IMG/VR virus record: IMGVR_UViG_3300028592_000080
Location: 1-24,185 of that record
Strand: one strand, 5' to 3'
DNA length: 24,185 bases
Origin: a virus
Shown in pieces: positions 13,301-21,798 of this stretch (position 1 is the first letter of the stretch; every line of letters starts with the position of its first letter). The notes below the pieces were generated by a model that searched no databases, had not been told where the DNA came from, and saw only the letters and a list, made by a program, of their open reading frames with translations. The translations under genes were made by a program, and so were the position numbers.

Positions 13301-14794
13301 ATGGGCGCGCTCTCGGTCGCCCGCTCGATGTTCGGGGCACTCGGCTTCGGGTGGGGGAACGTGCAGCCGCAGATGGGCCCGCTGTTCACCGCCTTCGGAA
13401 TCGACCGCACGCTTGGCGGCGGCGTCCACGACCTGAACCCGCTCGACGGAACCGGCTGGCAGCGCAACCTGTCGATCCTCGGCGCCGGCCACCTCCCGGT
13501 CATCGAGGCGATCTACACGCTGTACGCGAACGCCTTCGCCCAGCTCCGGCCGCACCACAAGCGCATCAATCTCGACACGGGCGAGGTCACAGAGGTCACC
13601 ACGTCCGCGGCCTCGCGGCTGCTGATCCAGCCGAACAGTTACGAGTCGGGCGCCACCCTGTTCTCGCGCATCGCGTGCGACCTGCTGCAAGGCGAGGCCC
13701 TGGTGATCGCGCTGCTCAACGACCGGCAGGAGCCGGCCTCGCTGCACCTCGTTCCACGAGGAACCTGGACGCCGCGAATTGACCCGCTGACGCGGGAGGT
13801 CTACTACTTCGGCAGCAACGACCCGGAGCTGCTGTTCAGCCCGGCCGCGGGCGTGGCTGACATCGAGGATGGCCGGCTGTTCGTGGTGCCGGCGTTCAAC
13901 GTGATGCACTTCCGCTGGCGCACGCCGCGGCACCCGCTGTGCGGCGAGTCGCCGTTCGCAGCAGCGGGGCTTGCGGCCGGCGTGAACGTCGCGCTCTCGC
14001 GGACCCAGCTCATGTTCGTCGAGAACATGCGCCGGATTTCGACCGTGCTCACCACCGACACCGTGCTCAACGGCGTGCAGATGCGCGAACTGCGCGAAGC
14101 CTTCGACCTGCAGGCGGCGAAGTGGGCCACGGGCGGCATCCCGATCCTGTCCGGCGGGCTGAAGATGAGCAGCTCCAACCTCGCTGCGATCGACGAGTCG
14201 GTCATCAGCTCGCTGCGCTTCTCCAACGAGGAAATCGCGCGCACGGCCGGCGTCCCGCCGCCGATGTACGGCGACCTCTCGGCCGGCGCCATCGTGAACT
14301 CGGAGACGCTGGTGCGGCACTGGTTGTCGGTGTCGCTCGGCGGCCTCATCGAGCGCTTCGAGCGCGAGCTGGACCGCCTGTTCCGGTTCGACGGCCGGCA
14401 CGACCTCATCGAGATGAGCACCGAGGCGCTGCTGCGCTCGGACCTCGCCGCGCAAGCCACCGCGCTGTCGACCCTGGTGACGGGCGGCGTGGTCGCAGCG
14501 AACGAAGCGCGCGGCACGCTCGGCCGTGGCCCGCTGCCCGGCGGCGATCAGCTCATGGTGCAGCGGCAGATGGTGCCGCTCACGCTCGCCGCGCAGCTCG
14601 CCCAGGCCGAGCTGGACCAGCTCACCGCGCCACCGCCCCCGCCACCACCGCCGCCTCCCCCTCCGGCGCCTGAGCCGGCGCCCGAGCCCGAGGACAACCC
14701 GGACGACGAGCCGGTCGACCCCGAGGTCGCCGAGGACGTGGCCCGCAGCGCGATGCAGCGCGCTCTCCGCACTGCCAGGGAGGTCCGAGCATGA
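13301..14794 (+). CDS. portal protein, HK97 family
   Basis: 497 residues starting one base after the previous stop codon. Recognisable portal segments are LPVIEAIYTLYANAFAQL, LLIQPNSYESGATLFSRI, GEALVIALLND, VMHFRWRTPRHPLCGESP and the clip/stem part ending with RFSNEEIARTAGVPPPMYGDL. Portal dodecamers form the DNA channel at one capsid vertex and dock the terminase. The C-terminus has a run of 12 prolines (444-455), then an acidic segment (EPEDNPDDEPVDPEVAED) and a basic end, probably disordered. The gene lies downstream of the capsid gene, opposite to the usual portal-protease-capsid order. Confidence 0.88.
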   Translation: MGALSVARSMFGALGFGWGNVQPQMGPLFTAFGIDRTLGGGVHDLNPLDGTGWQRNLSILGAGHLPVIEAIYTLYANAFAQLRPHHKRINLDTGEVTEVTTSAASRLLIQPNSYESGATLFSRIACDLLQGEALVIALLNDRQEPASLHLVPRGTWTPRIDPLTREVYYFGSNDPELLFSPAAGVADIEDGRLFVVPAFNVMHFRWRTPRHPLCGESPFAAAGLAAGVNVALSRTQLMFVENMRRISTVLTTDTVLNGVQMRELREAFDLQAAKWATGGIPILSGGLKMSSSNLAAIDESVISSLRFSNEEIARTAGVPPPMYGDLSAGAIVNSETLVRHWLSVSLGGLIERFERELDRLFRFDGRHDLIEMSTEALLRSDLAAQATALSTLVTGGVVAANEARGTLGRGPLPGGDQLMVQRQMVPLTLAAQLAQAELDQLTAPPPPPPPPPPPPAPEPAPEPEDNPDDEPVDPEVAEDVARSAMQRALRTAREVRA

Positions 14795-15948
14795 CACCCG
14801 AAGAACGCGCCGGCATGGCGCAGGCGATCCAGGAAGCGATCGCGCTCGCGTGTAACGCCGTCCGGGAGGAGCACGCCCAGGCGCTCGCCGAGGTGCAGCG
14901 CTCGACCGATGCCCAGCTCGACGTGATGCGCTCGGCGCACCGGGCGAGCGAGCAGCGAGCCGACCAGCTCCAGAGAGACCTCGACGACGCCCGCGAGGCG
15001 CTGGCGCAGGCCCCGATCAGCGCCATCCTGATCGACAGCGCGGGCGACCTGAACCTCGTGCAGCGTGGCGGCACCACGCTGAAGGCCGACCTCGGCCCCG
15101 TGGTGCAGCGCATGGCGCAGGAGGTGCGCACCGCCGTGCAGCGCAGCGAGGAGCGCGCAGACCAGCTCCAGCGCGACCTCGACGCGGCGCGCGAGGAGGC
15201 GGGCGTGCCCGCCATCAGCGCGGTACTAGTCGACTCCGACGGAGAACTCAACATCGTGCAGCGCAGCGGGACCACGAAGGCGAACCTCGGCCCGCTCCTG
15301 CAGCGCATGGCCGAGGAGGTCAAGCGGGCCGTGGCCGCGCTCGGCGGGGAGGTCCGCGGGGAGACCGTCGCGCACGTCACCCGCGAGGCGCTGCGCCTCG
15401 GTGGCGCGCAGAACTGGAGCCGCACGGCGTTCTACGGCCCCGGCTCGGTGGTGTCCTGCTACGTGGGGCGCACCTACGAACTGCGCGAGGGCATCGCCGC
15501 CTCGATGGCGCAGGAGCCGGGCGAGCACCCCGAGGTCTGGCGCCGCATCGGCTCGCACGGGCTGCGGGTCATGAAGTCCAAGCCCGAGGCGCTGGAGCCG
15601 GGCGACTGGTTCACCGAGGGCGATGCGCGGTTCATCCACGACGGGCAGACCACGACGCTGTTCGTGCCCCGCATGCTGAAGCAGGCCGACATCGACCGGC
15701 CCTTCAAAGCAGCGAACGCGAACGCGACCGCGGCACTGGAGCACGCGCAGGTCGCGCGGCGCACCGCCGAGGGGCTCGCGCCGCGGGTCGACCGCATCGA
15801 GCGCACGGCCGCGAACGCCGAGCGGTGGATCGCCGAGGAGGGCGCCGAGGCGGTGCTGCGCAGCGCCACCACCGAGCGGTGGGTCAGCGAGCGCGCCGAG
15901 GAGCTGGACACGCTGCTGCTCGATCAGCAGCAAGGGGAAGCGCCGTGA
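14791..15948 (+). CDS. modular repeat protein with fibre-like and carbohydrate-binding-like segments
   Basis: 385 residues, ATG overlapping the portal stop. Residues 1-70 are predicted coiled coil. A unit of about 64 residues is present twice: S53-V116 and S119-V181. Each consists of ERADQLQRDLD-type coiled coil, a short beta segment of the form ISA-hydrophobic-D-x2-G-x-LN-hydrophobic-VQR, then DLGP/NLGP and a helix. The beta segment resembles repeats I know from phage fibres. Residues about 208-255 (YGPGSVVSCYVGRTYELREG, ending WRRIGSHG) resemble small carbohydrate-binding modules. The C-terminal third (about 305-385) is again helical and coiled. It may be a trimeric head or neck fibre. Function is inference; no family name is assured. 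Confidence 0.6.
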   Translation: MTPEERAGMAQAIQEAIALACNAVREEHAQALAEVQRSTDAQLDVMRSAHRASEQRADQLQRDLDDAREALAQAPISAILIDSAGDLNLVQRGGTTLKADLGPVVQRMAQEVRTAVQRSEERADQLQRDLDAAREEAGVPAISAVLVDSDGELNIVQRSGTTKANLGPLLQRMAEEVKRAVAALGGEVRGETVAHVTREALRLGGAQNWSRTAFYGPGSVVSCYVGRTYELREGIAASMAQEPGEHPEVWRRIGSHGLRVMKSKPEALEPGDWFTEGDARFIHDGQTTTLFVPRMLKQADIDRPFKAANANATAALEHAQVARRTAEGLAPRVDRIERTAANAERWIAEEGAEAVLRSATTERWVSERAEELDTLLLDQQQGEAP

Positions 15949-16505
15949 TTCAACGCACGTCCGTCGACCTGACCTCGCTGCCGGCGGCGCTGCTCGTCAC
16001 GGTCAAGGCTCACTGCCGCGTGGAGTTCACGCGCGACGATGCGCTGCTCACGACCTACACCCAGGCGGCGATCCGCACCGTCGAGTCGAAGTGCAACGTG
16101 TCGCTGAACCCGGCCACCTACGAGCTGACCGCCGTTGAACTGCGCCCCGTGGGCTTGCGCTGCGGCGCGCGCCTGCCGTTCAACAACGTGCGCGAGTTCA
16201 CCATCACGGCCGACGGCACCGACGTGTCGGCCGACTACGAACTGAGCAGCGCCGACTTCGGGGGCAACGCGTCCAGCTACCTGTTCCCGGTGGCGGTGCT
16301 GGTGCCCCCGCCCGCGATCCTGGCGCTGGACACACGGCTGACTCTCGCGGTCGGCGTCGACGACTCGACGAAGCTCGCCCCCTACTTCCTCTCGATCATC
16401 CTGCGCCTCGCGGGCGCGCTGTACGAGAACCGCGAGGCAAGCGGCGACCTCTGGAGCGACACGTTCGCCAACGAGCTGATGGGCATGTGGAGGCCCGACG
16501 CATGA
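15945..16505 (+). CDS. head-tail connector (gp6-like adaptor)
   Basis: 186 residues from a GTG at 15945 overlapping the previous TGA, with AAGGGGAA upstream. The first 60 residues (SLPAALLVTVKAHCRVEF, DDALLTTYTQAAIRTVESKC) are the four-helix opening of phiE125 gp8/HK97 gp6-type connectors, which form a ring under the portal. A beta-rich insertion follows, and the C-terminal helix ends FANELMGMWRP, also typical. Longer than the minimal gp6 because of the insertion. Confidence 0.75.
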   Translation: MIQRTSVDLTSLPAALLVTVKAHCRVEFTRDDALLTTYTQAAIRTVESKCNVSLNPATYELTAVELRPVGLRCGARLPFNNVREFTITADGTDVSADYELSSADFGGNASSYLFPVAVLVPPPAILALDTRLTLAVGVDDSTKLAPYFLSIILRLAGALYENREASGDLWSDTFANELMGMWRPDA

Positions 16506-16849
16506 AAGCCGGTCGCCTTCGTCACCGCATGCGCATCGAGATGCCGGACCCGACCGTGCCGCTCGACGCCTACGCGGGCGAGGTGCGCTCGTTCATCCCG
16601 GTGGTCACGGTCGACGTGGCGATCGACAGCGTGAGCGGGCGCGAGTTCATGGCGGCCGACCGCGAGCTGGCCGGCATCACATGGCGCATCACGCTGCGCG
16701 AACTGCCCGGCATCTCGATTCAACCGGGCTGGCGCGGCATCGAGGTCGACGGGAACGTCGAGCGAATGTTCGACTTCATCGCGGTCTTGCCGAGCCACGC
16801 GCGCAACGACCTCACGATCGCGGCCACGTCCGGCCAATCGCAACCCTGA
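16502..16849 (+). CDS. head closure / head-tail joining protein
   Basis: 115 residues, ATG overlapping the connector stop. The start MKAGRLRHRMRIEMPD is the hallmark of the phage head-tail joining family (SPP1 gp16-like): G-x-LRHR-hydrophobic. Later WRITLRELPGISIQPGWRG and the conserved-looking FDFIAVLP fit its small beta-barrel. It closes the portal channel and provides the surface for tail attachment. Confidence 0.8.
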   Translation: MKAGRLRHRMRIEMPDPTVPLDAYAGEVRSFIPVVTVDVAIDSVSGREFMAADRELAGITWRITLRELPGISIQPGWRGIEVDGNVERMFDFIAVLPSHARNDLTIAATSGQSQP

Positions 16850-16861
16850 AGGAGCCGCACC

Positions 16862-17551
16862 ATGGCAAAAGTAAAGTCCGACGCTCACCTGTACCTCACG
16901 CAGACCGGTGACGCGCCACCCACCCCGATCGACATCACGAGCGTGACGAACGCGAACCCCGCGGTGGTCACGCTGTCCGCCGCCCTGCCGGCGGGCACCG
17001 CGGTCGGCGACATGATCGTGCTCGATGACACGGGCGAGCCGCTGCTCGACGGCTACGCCTTCCGCATCTCGGCGCTCGACGTGACCACGCCGGCCGCGCC
17101 CGAGGTCACGCTCGCGGACTTCGACGGCACGCGCCTCACGGCTGCGGTCGGCGCCGTCGGCGAAGCGCAGGTCTTCTCGAAGGCCGGCGACGGCGCGCTG
17201 CTCGAAGTCTGCATGGTGTCGATCACGGTGGCCGGCGTGGCGCCCGACTCGATCGCCATGGACGATATGTGCGGCAGCGAGACGGTGCTCGGCTCGCCGA
17301 AGCCGCCGACCTTCACTTTCACCGGCTTCGTCGACAAGGACAGCCCGGGGTTCAAGAACCTCATGCAAGCCTCGCTCGAATCGCCGAAGACCGAGCGCTA
17401 CATGCTGATCGACTACACGGTCGGCGGCGGCTACATCTTCGGGCCGGTGGAAATCGGCGAAATCACCATCACGGCACAGACCGCGCAGGGCCTGCAGTTC
17501 TCCGGCTCGGGCGTGTTCAAGGAAATGCCGACCTACTCGTGGGCCCTGTGA
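16862..17551 (+). CDS. major tail (tube) protein, probable
   Basis: 229 residues with AAGGAG upstream. The protein is beta-rich, with a variable N-terminal part (1-105) that may be an inserted domain and a C-terminal part with TFTGFVDKDSPGFKNLMQAS, VGGGYIFGPVEIGEITI and GLQFSGSGVFKEMPTYSW, matching how siphovirus tail tube proteins end. Placed between the head-tail joining gene and the tail chaperones, where the tube gene is expected. Family assignment rests largely on position and the C-terminal pattern. Confidence 0.65.
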   Translation: MAKVKSDAHLYLTQTGDAPPTPIDITSVTNANPAVVTLSAALPAGTAVGDMIVLDDTGEPLLDGYAFRISALDVTTPAAPEVTLADFDGTRLTAAVGAVGEAQVFSKAGDGALLEVCMVSITVAGVAPDSIAMDDMCGSETVLGSPKPPTFTFTGFVDKDSPGFKNLMQASLESPKTERYMLIDYTVGGGYIFGPVEIGEITITAQTAQGLQFSGSGVFKEMPTYSWAL

Positions 17552-17552
17552 C

Positions 17553-17906
17553 ATGACGTACGAACTCCAAACCGAAACCGCCCCGGCCGGGCTCGCCGCG
17601 CTCGGCGCCGTGGTCGAAATCCGCGAACTGACCTACGGCGCCATGCGAGACACGATGGCGGCGAGCGAGGCGCCGGGGCAGAGCGCCGAGCGCCTCCTCG
17701 GCGCGAGCCTGTACGTGGACGGCCAGCCGTTCGGCTACGAGGGCATTCGCTCGCTGCCCGGCCGCTTCTCTGCAGCCATCGCCGACGCCCTCACGCAGAC
17801 CATGCGCGTGCACGGGCTGGAGCGGGCCGCCAAGCCCGCCGAGGAGGACGGCCAGGGGGTAGGCACCTCCTCGGGCGCCGAGGCCGCTGCAGGCCCAAAC
17901 GTCTAG
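17553..17906 (+). CDS. tail assembly chaperone, G-type
   Basis: 117 residues. It has the small globular domain followed by a charged, disordered tail seen in lambda gpG-type chaperones; such proteins coat the tape measure protein during tail building and are absent from the virion. The start lies one base after the tail tube stop and has no clear ribosome-binding site, suggesting coupling. Six codons before the stop region the slippery heptamer C CCA AAC (17894-17900) lies exactly in frame, so a share of ribosomes should shift -1 and make a longer protein. Confidence 0.75.
   Translation: MTYELQTETAPAGLAALGAVVEIRELTYGAMRDTMAASEAPGQSAERLLGASLYVDGQPFGYEGIRSLPGRFSAAIADALTQTMRVHGLERAAKPAEEDGQGVGTSSGAEAAAGPNV
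17894..17900 (+). promoter_or_regulatory. -1 programmed ribosomal frameshift site CCCAAAC
   Basis: The heptamer matches X XXY YYZ with codons CCA AAC in the zero frame. Shifting back one base enters a frame open without a stop until 18106. A GAGG at 17880-17883, ten bases upstream, could act as the stimulatory Shine-Dalgarno-like element known from other bacterial -1 sites. The zero-frame stop TAG follows at 17904-17906. Confidence 0.8.
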
Positions 17907-18106
17907 CCCCGGACCTGCGCCTCATGTTCAGCATCGCCGAGCGCCTGCATCAACCCGTGACCGTCGTCGAGGCGATGAGTCCGCGGGAGGTGTGGGCGTG
18001 GCTCGACTACTGGACGCCGCAGCCGGCCGTGGAGGAGGACGACGCGATCGAGCTGTCCTCGCTCTCGCGCGATGAGCTGCGCAGCATGTTCCCGGGGAGG
18101 CACTGA
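17900..18106 (+). CDS. tail assembly chaperone T extension (made by -1 frameshift)
   Basis: Joined to the G-type product at 17900, this adds 68 residues and gives a protein of about 184 residues, the counterpart of lambda gpGT. The extension is rich in helix formers and acidic residues (MFSIAERLHQPVTVVEAMSP, WAWLDYWTPQ, EEDDAIELSS), ending RDELRSMFPGRH. The WAWLDYW segment resembles the aromatic part of other T domains. An ATG at 17924 exists but has no clear ribosome-binding site. The T part is expected to recruit the tail tube subunits. Confidence 0.7.
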   Translation, partial: RLAPDLRLMFSIAERLHQPVTVVEAMSPREVWAWLDYWTPQPAVEEDDAIELSSLSRDELRSMFPGRH

Positions 18107-18108
18107 CC

Positions 18109-18489
18109 ATGGCGACCGAACGCGAACTCGTTCAGGCGCTCACGTCCGGCCTCGCTGGCGTGGCCGACGTGCGATGGGGGTGGAAGGCTGCGGAGTACGC
18201 CGAGCTGCCACCCGGCTTGCCGCTCGTCACCGTGCAGCGCACCGTCGCGTCGGGCGCGGCCTGGTGGGATATGTGCGAGGCCGAGGCGCCGCTGGTCGAC
18301 ACGTCGATTCAGGTCCACACATGGCACGCGGTGTACGAGTTCGGGCGTGACCTCAACGCGCAGGTCCGCGCCATCGTGCTCGGCGCCGGGGGCTGGCGCC
18401 TGTCGGCCGAGACGGACGACTACGAAGCCAGCTTCCGCGCGTGGCGCATCGCAGGGGACTACACGAGCATCGGCGTGGCGCTGGAGTGA
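18109..18489 (+). CDS. tail terminator-like protein (DUF3168 type)
   Basis: 126 residues, ATG two bases after the T stop. The pattern LPLVTVQRT, then LVDTSIQVHTWHAVYEFGRDLNAQVRAIV and a closing DYEASFRAWRIAGDYTS matches DUF3168/tail completion proteins, which cap the growing tail tube and bind the head closure protein. Such genes usually come before the tail tube gene; here it follows the chaperones, a shuffled order. The match is by pattern only. Confidence 0.6.
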   Translation: MATERELVQALTSGLAGVADVRWGWKAAEYAELPPGLPLVTVQRTVASGAAWWDMCEAEAPLVDTSIQVHTWHAVYEFGRDLNAQVRAIVLGAGGWRLSAETDDYEASFRAWRIAGDYTSIGVALE

Positions 18490-18494
18490 CGGCC

Positions 18495-19232
18495 ATGGCT
18501 TTCCCGATGCCGACGGTCATCTCGAAGAACAAGACCACCACCCTCGGCGGTCAGCAGTTCACGCGCGCCACGCTGGCGGCGGAAATCAACATCCAGTCGA
18601 AGGCCGACCTGCACTCGATGCTGGTGGGCATCACGCGCGAGGACACCGCGCAACAGCAGCGCATGGGCAACCCGCCGCAGCTCGTCGAGGTCGACAACAC
18701 CACGAACCGCCCGGTCGAGTCCGTGGAGCGCAAGGTGGTGGTCATCTTCGGCACCGCGCTCGCCCGCGCAGCGATGCGGATGGCCGAGACGGAGCTGGCC
18801 GCGAACATCCGCCGCGCGACGGTGCTGCGCACGGGCAGGCTCTCCAACGTGCAGGCCAATTGGGAGTGGCGCTTCATCCCGCGCGGTGGCTCGCCGCGAG
18901 TCGTCACCTCGGGCACGCCGCCCTCCACGTTGAGCCAGGGCGACAAGCTCGTGCTCGTGCCGGCGCAAGTGCCGTACGCGACCGCGGTGAACCGCGCGGT
19001 GGCGAACTCGGGGCGCCTCACGCCGAAGGCCACGGGCCGCAGGAAGTCGCCGCCGAAGTCACAGCAGCGCATGGGCTTCCTCGCGGCCACCACCGCGGCC
19101 CTTCGCCGCCGCAGCGAGTTCAAGCAATTTGCCGTCTACGCCGAGTTCACCAAGAGCCACGCGGTGGCCGGCGAGGTTTATGCACACGGGACCGGGGTCA
19201 TCACGATCCGGCCTCGCTTCCGCGTGAGGTGA
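18495..19232 (+). CDS. probable tail component, weak gp10-like resemblance
   Basis: 245 residues from the ATG at 18495; a GTG at 18486 overlaps the previous stop and is an alternative. The middle part (ELAANIRRATVLRTGRLSNV followed later by VPYATAVNRAVANSG) resembles the helix-TGRL-strand pattern of HK97 gp10-like proteins, which sit at the head-tail interface. A highly basic stretch near 188-205 (PKATGRRKSPPK) and an N-terminal extension of about 70 residues are not part of that family. Position just before the tape measure gene supports a tail role. Otherwise unrecognised. Confidence 0.5.
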   Translation: MAFPMPTVISKNKTTTLGGQQFTRATLAAEINIQSKADLHSMLVGITREDTAQQQRMGNPPQLVEVDNTTNRPVESVERKVVVIFGTALARAAMRMAETELAANIRRATVLRTGRLSNVQANWEWRFIPRGGSPRVVTSGTPPSTLSQGDKLVLVPAQVPYATAVNRAVANSGRLTPKATGRRKSPPKSQQRMGFLAATTAALRRRSEFKQFAVYAEFTKSHAVAGEVYAHGTGVITIRPRFRVR

Positions 19233-19236
19233 CACC

Positions 19237-21294
19237 GTGGCCGACACCATCGAACGGATCTACAAGCTGACGGTCGACGGCGCGCAAGCGGCCCGCGACC
19301 TGAACGCCATCGCCAAGTCCACCCAGGACGCGGAAAAGCGCTTCGACGCCGCCGCGGCCTCGATCAAAAAGGTAGCCGGCGCGCTCGCCGCAGGCTTCAC
19401 CGTGGGCACCGTCCTCTCGTCGATCAAGTCGAACATCGATGCGATGGACGAGCTGTCCAAGAGCGTGTCGAAGGTGGGCATCGCGGCCGAAGACCTGCAG
19501 AAGCTGCGCTACGCTGCGGACCTCTCGGGGCTCTCGGCCGAAGACCTCGACAAGTCGATCGGCAAGCTCGCGGTCTCGATGGCGGACCTCGAAACCGGCA
19601 CGACCGGCGCGCACAAGGCGCTGCGCGCGATCGGCGTGCAGTCCGGCGACAGCCCGGTGCAGGCGCTCGACAAGATCGCAGACGAGTTCGCCAAGATGCC
19701 CGACGGCATCGAGAAGACCGCGCTTGCGATCGAGATTTTCGGCAAGGCCGGTAAGGATCTGATTCCGCTCCTGAACGGTGGCAGCGCGGGCCTCAAGGAA
19801 TTGACGGACGAGGCCGAGCGCTACGGCGTCGTTCTCAGTGGCGGCACGCTCAAGGCCGCTGAGGCGTTCAACGACAACCTGTCGCGCCTCGAAGGCGTGA
19901 TGGGCGGCGTGATGAAGCAGATCACCGCCGGCCTGCTTCCGGCGCTGCAGGCCATCAGCCAGAGCTTCGTCGACTCGGCCAGCACGGGCGACGGCTTCGT
20001 CGAAACCGGAGACGCGATCGGCGAGGTACTCGTGAACCTCACGGGCGTGGCGCTCAAGGCGGGCGCGACCCTCAAGGCCTTCGGTCTGGTCATCGGTGCA
20101 GTTGCTGCGGCAGCGGCGAACCCTGGTCAGGCCGGCACCATCTTCACGGCGCTGGTCGAGGACATCAACGCGCTCGACCGCACGACGAACGAAAAACTCA
20201 AGAAGCTCGAAGCCGACTACAAGAGCTTCAGGGAATCGACGAAGGCCGGCGCGCCGCAGGACACCGCGGGCGACGGGCCTGCGAGCGCGGCGCTCAAGGC
20301 TGCAGCCGCTGCCGAGGCGCTCGCCAAGAAACAGCGCGAGGCCGACGCCGCCGCCGCGAAGGCGCTGGCCGCGCGGACGAAGGCAATCCGCGAGCACCAG
20401 AAGGTCGAGGACGAAGCGTGGAAGCAGCTCGCCGAGCAGGCACGCATTGCCGAGGACGCGCAGAAGCGCGCGGACGAGGCGCTCGTGGCCCGCACCTCGA
20501 AGCTCTCGGCCTACGAGAAGGCGATCCTCGAAGTCGACCGCGCCGCCGAGGAGCGGCTCGACAGGATCGAGGAGGAGGGGGCCCGGCAGCAGTACCTCGT
20601 TGACCTCCTCGACGAAACCTCGGACGTGTACGCGAACGCCACCGAAGCGCAGCGCGCCTATGCCCGCTCGCAGCTCGAAGTGGCGACCACCACCGCGGTG
20701 GCAGGCGAGACCATCGCCAAGCAAACATCAGAGGTGGACGTGCTGACGCAGGGGTTCGAAAACTTCTTCGACAACCTCGCCAGCGGCACCGCCGATGTCG
20801 AAGATCTGTTCAAGCGCATGGTCCAGTCCATCATCGCGGAGCTGCTCAAGCTGTGGGCTAAGAAGTACATCATCGACGCACTGACCAACGCGTTCGGAGG
20901 TGCATCCGGCGGTGGTGGTGGCGCTGCGGGGCGTCTCGGCCTCGCCTTCGACTCCGGCGCCGTCGTCCCCTTCGCCAAGGGCGGCGTGCTCACGCGGCCG
21001 ACCACCTTCCCCATGGCGCTCGCTGGCGAGGCCGGCCCCGAGGCCATCATGCCGCTGCAGCGCACGGCCTCGGGCGACCTCGGGATCGTCGCGCAACAGC
21101 CCGCGCTGAACGTGACGATCAACAACAACGCGCCCGTGTCGGTCAGCACGCAACAGACGAACGGGGGGCTCACGATCACGATCGACGAGATCAAGGCATC
21201 GCTCGCCGCTGACGTGATGCGCGGGGGCAACGACTTCGCCACCGCGGCCGAGCGCGCGTGGGGTCTGAGCCGCGGCAGCGCTGCGGCGTTCTGA
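19237..21294 (+). CDS. tail tape measure protein
   Basis: 685 residues from a GTG four bases after the previous stop, with GAGGTGA upstream. The N-terminus (IYKLTVDGAQAARDLNAIA) is the standard tape-measure start. Long helical and coiled-coil stretches follow, including a very Ala/Lys/Glu-rich part at about 345-450, with hydrophobic segments near 45-62 and 267-290. The C-terminus (about 565-625: GAVVPFAKGGVLTRPTTFPM, then AGEAGPEAIMPL) is the lambda gpH-type end. At about 0.15 nm per residue the tail should be near 100 nm. The length is below lambda gpH (853 residues). Confidence 0.88.
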   Translation: MADTIERIYKLTVDGAQAARDLNAIAKSTQDAEKRFDAAAASIKKVAGALAAGFTVGTVLSSIKSNIDAMDELSKSVSKVGIAAEDLQKLRYAADLSGLSAEDLDKSIGKLAVSMADLETGTTGAHKALRAIGVQSGDSPVQALDKIADEFAKMPDGIEKTALAIEIFGKAGKDLIPLLNGGSAGLKELTDEAERYGVVLSGGTLKAAEAFNDNLSRLEGVMGGVMKQITAGLLPALQAISQSFVDSASTGDGFVETGDAIGEVLVNLTGVALKAGATLKAFGLVIGAVAAAAANPGQAGTIFTALVEDINALDRTTNEKLKKLEADYKSFRESTKAGAPQDTAGDGPASAALKAAAAAEALAKKQREADAAAAKALAARTKAIREHQKVEDEAWKQLAEQARIAEDAQKRADEALVARTSKLSAYEKAILEVDRAAEERLDRIEEEGARQQYLVDLLDETSDVYANATEAQRAYARSQLEVATTTAVAGETIAKQTSEVDVLTQGFENFFDNLASGTADVEDLFKRMVQSIIAELLKLWAKKYIIDALTNAFGGASGGGGGAAGRLGLAFDSGAVVPFAKGGVLTRPTTFPMALAGEAGPEAIMPLQRTASGDLGIVAQQPALNVTINNNAPVSVSTQQTNGGLTITIDEIKASLAADVMRGGNDFATAAERAWGLSRGSAAAF

Positions 21295-21303
21295 GGAAGC
21301 GCC

Positions 21304-21798
21304 ATGGCAACCGTTGCACTTCAGGAAGCACGCGCGTCGGCGCCCTCGGGCGAGACTATCCTTCAAACGCTGGAGCTGTCGCATCCGCTGTGGGCGGCGC
21401 CGTACTACCTCACGAACTACCCGCGCGCCTTCACGACGACGCTGGAGTCGGGGCCCACGGTGACGTTCAACCCGTTCCCCTTCGGCGTCATCCTGCCGAC
21501 CGTCGACGGCGCCGGCCAGCAGGACATGCAGATCACGCTCACGAACGCGGACCAGGAAATCGCCGACGCCGTGCGGGCCGCGCACGCGGACCCGAGCACA
21601 AGCATCGAGGCCGTCTACCGCGAGTTCCTCGGCAGCGACCCAGGCGCGCCGCAGTCTGCTCCGGTGCGGCTCGTGTTCAACGCCATCCAGATCACCGAGG
21701 AGGCCGTGAGCGGCGTGGCCGGCCGCAGTGACGTGCTGAACCGCCGCTTCCCAGGCGTGTGGTACGACGTTCAGCACTTCCCGGGGCTCGACCGATGA
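21304..21798 (+). CDS. minor tail protein, DUF1833-like
   Basis: 164 residues with GAGGAAG upstream. The opening ETILQTLELSHPLWAAPYYLTN and the beta-rich middle (FPFGVILPTVDGAGQQDMQITLTN) fit the DUF1833 family of phage tail-tip proteins, the usual partner of a following NlpC/P60 protein and gpJ, comparable with lambda gpM/gpL positions. Likely part of the distal tail hub. Assignment by motif and order. Confidence 0.65.
   Translation: MATVALQEARASAPSGETILQTLELSHPLWAAPYYLTNYPRAFTTTLESGPTVTFNPFPFGVILPTVDGAGQQDMQITLTNADQEIADAVRAAHADPSTSIEAVYREFLGSDPGAPQSAPVRLVFNAIQITEEAVSGVAGRSDVLNRRFPGVWYDVQHFPGLDR

Noticed and set aside
17833-17845. Alternative slippery site around CAGGGGGTAGG in the G-type chaperone
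   Set aside because: The second codon (GTA) would mismatch after slipping back one base, whereas CCCAAAC downstream is a perfect in-phase heptamer.
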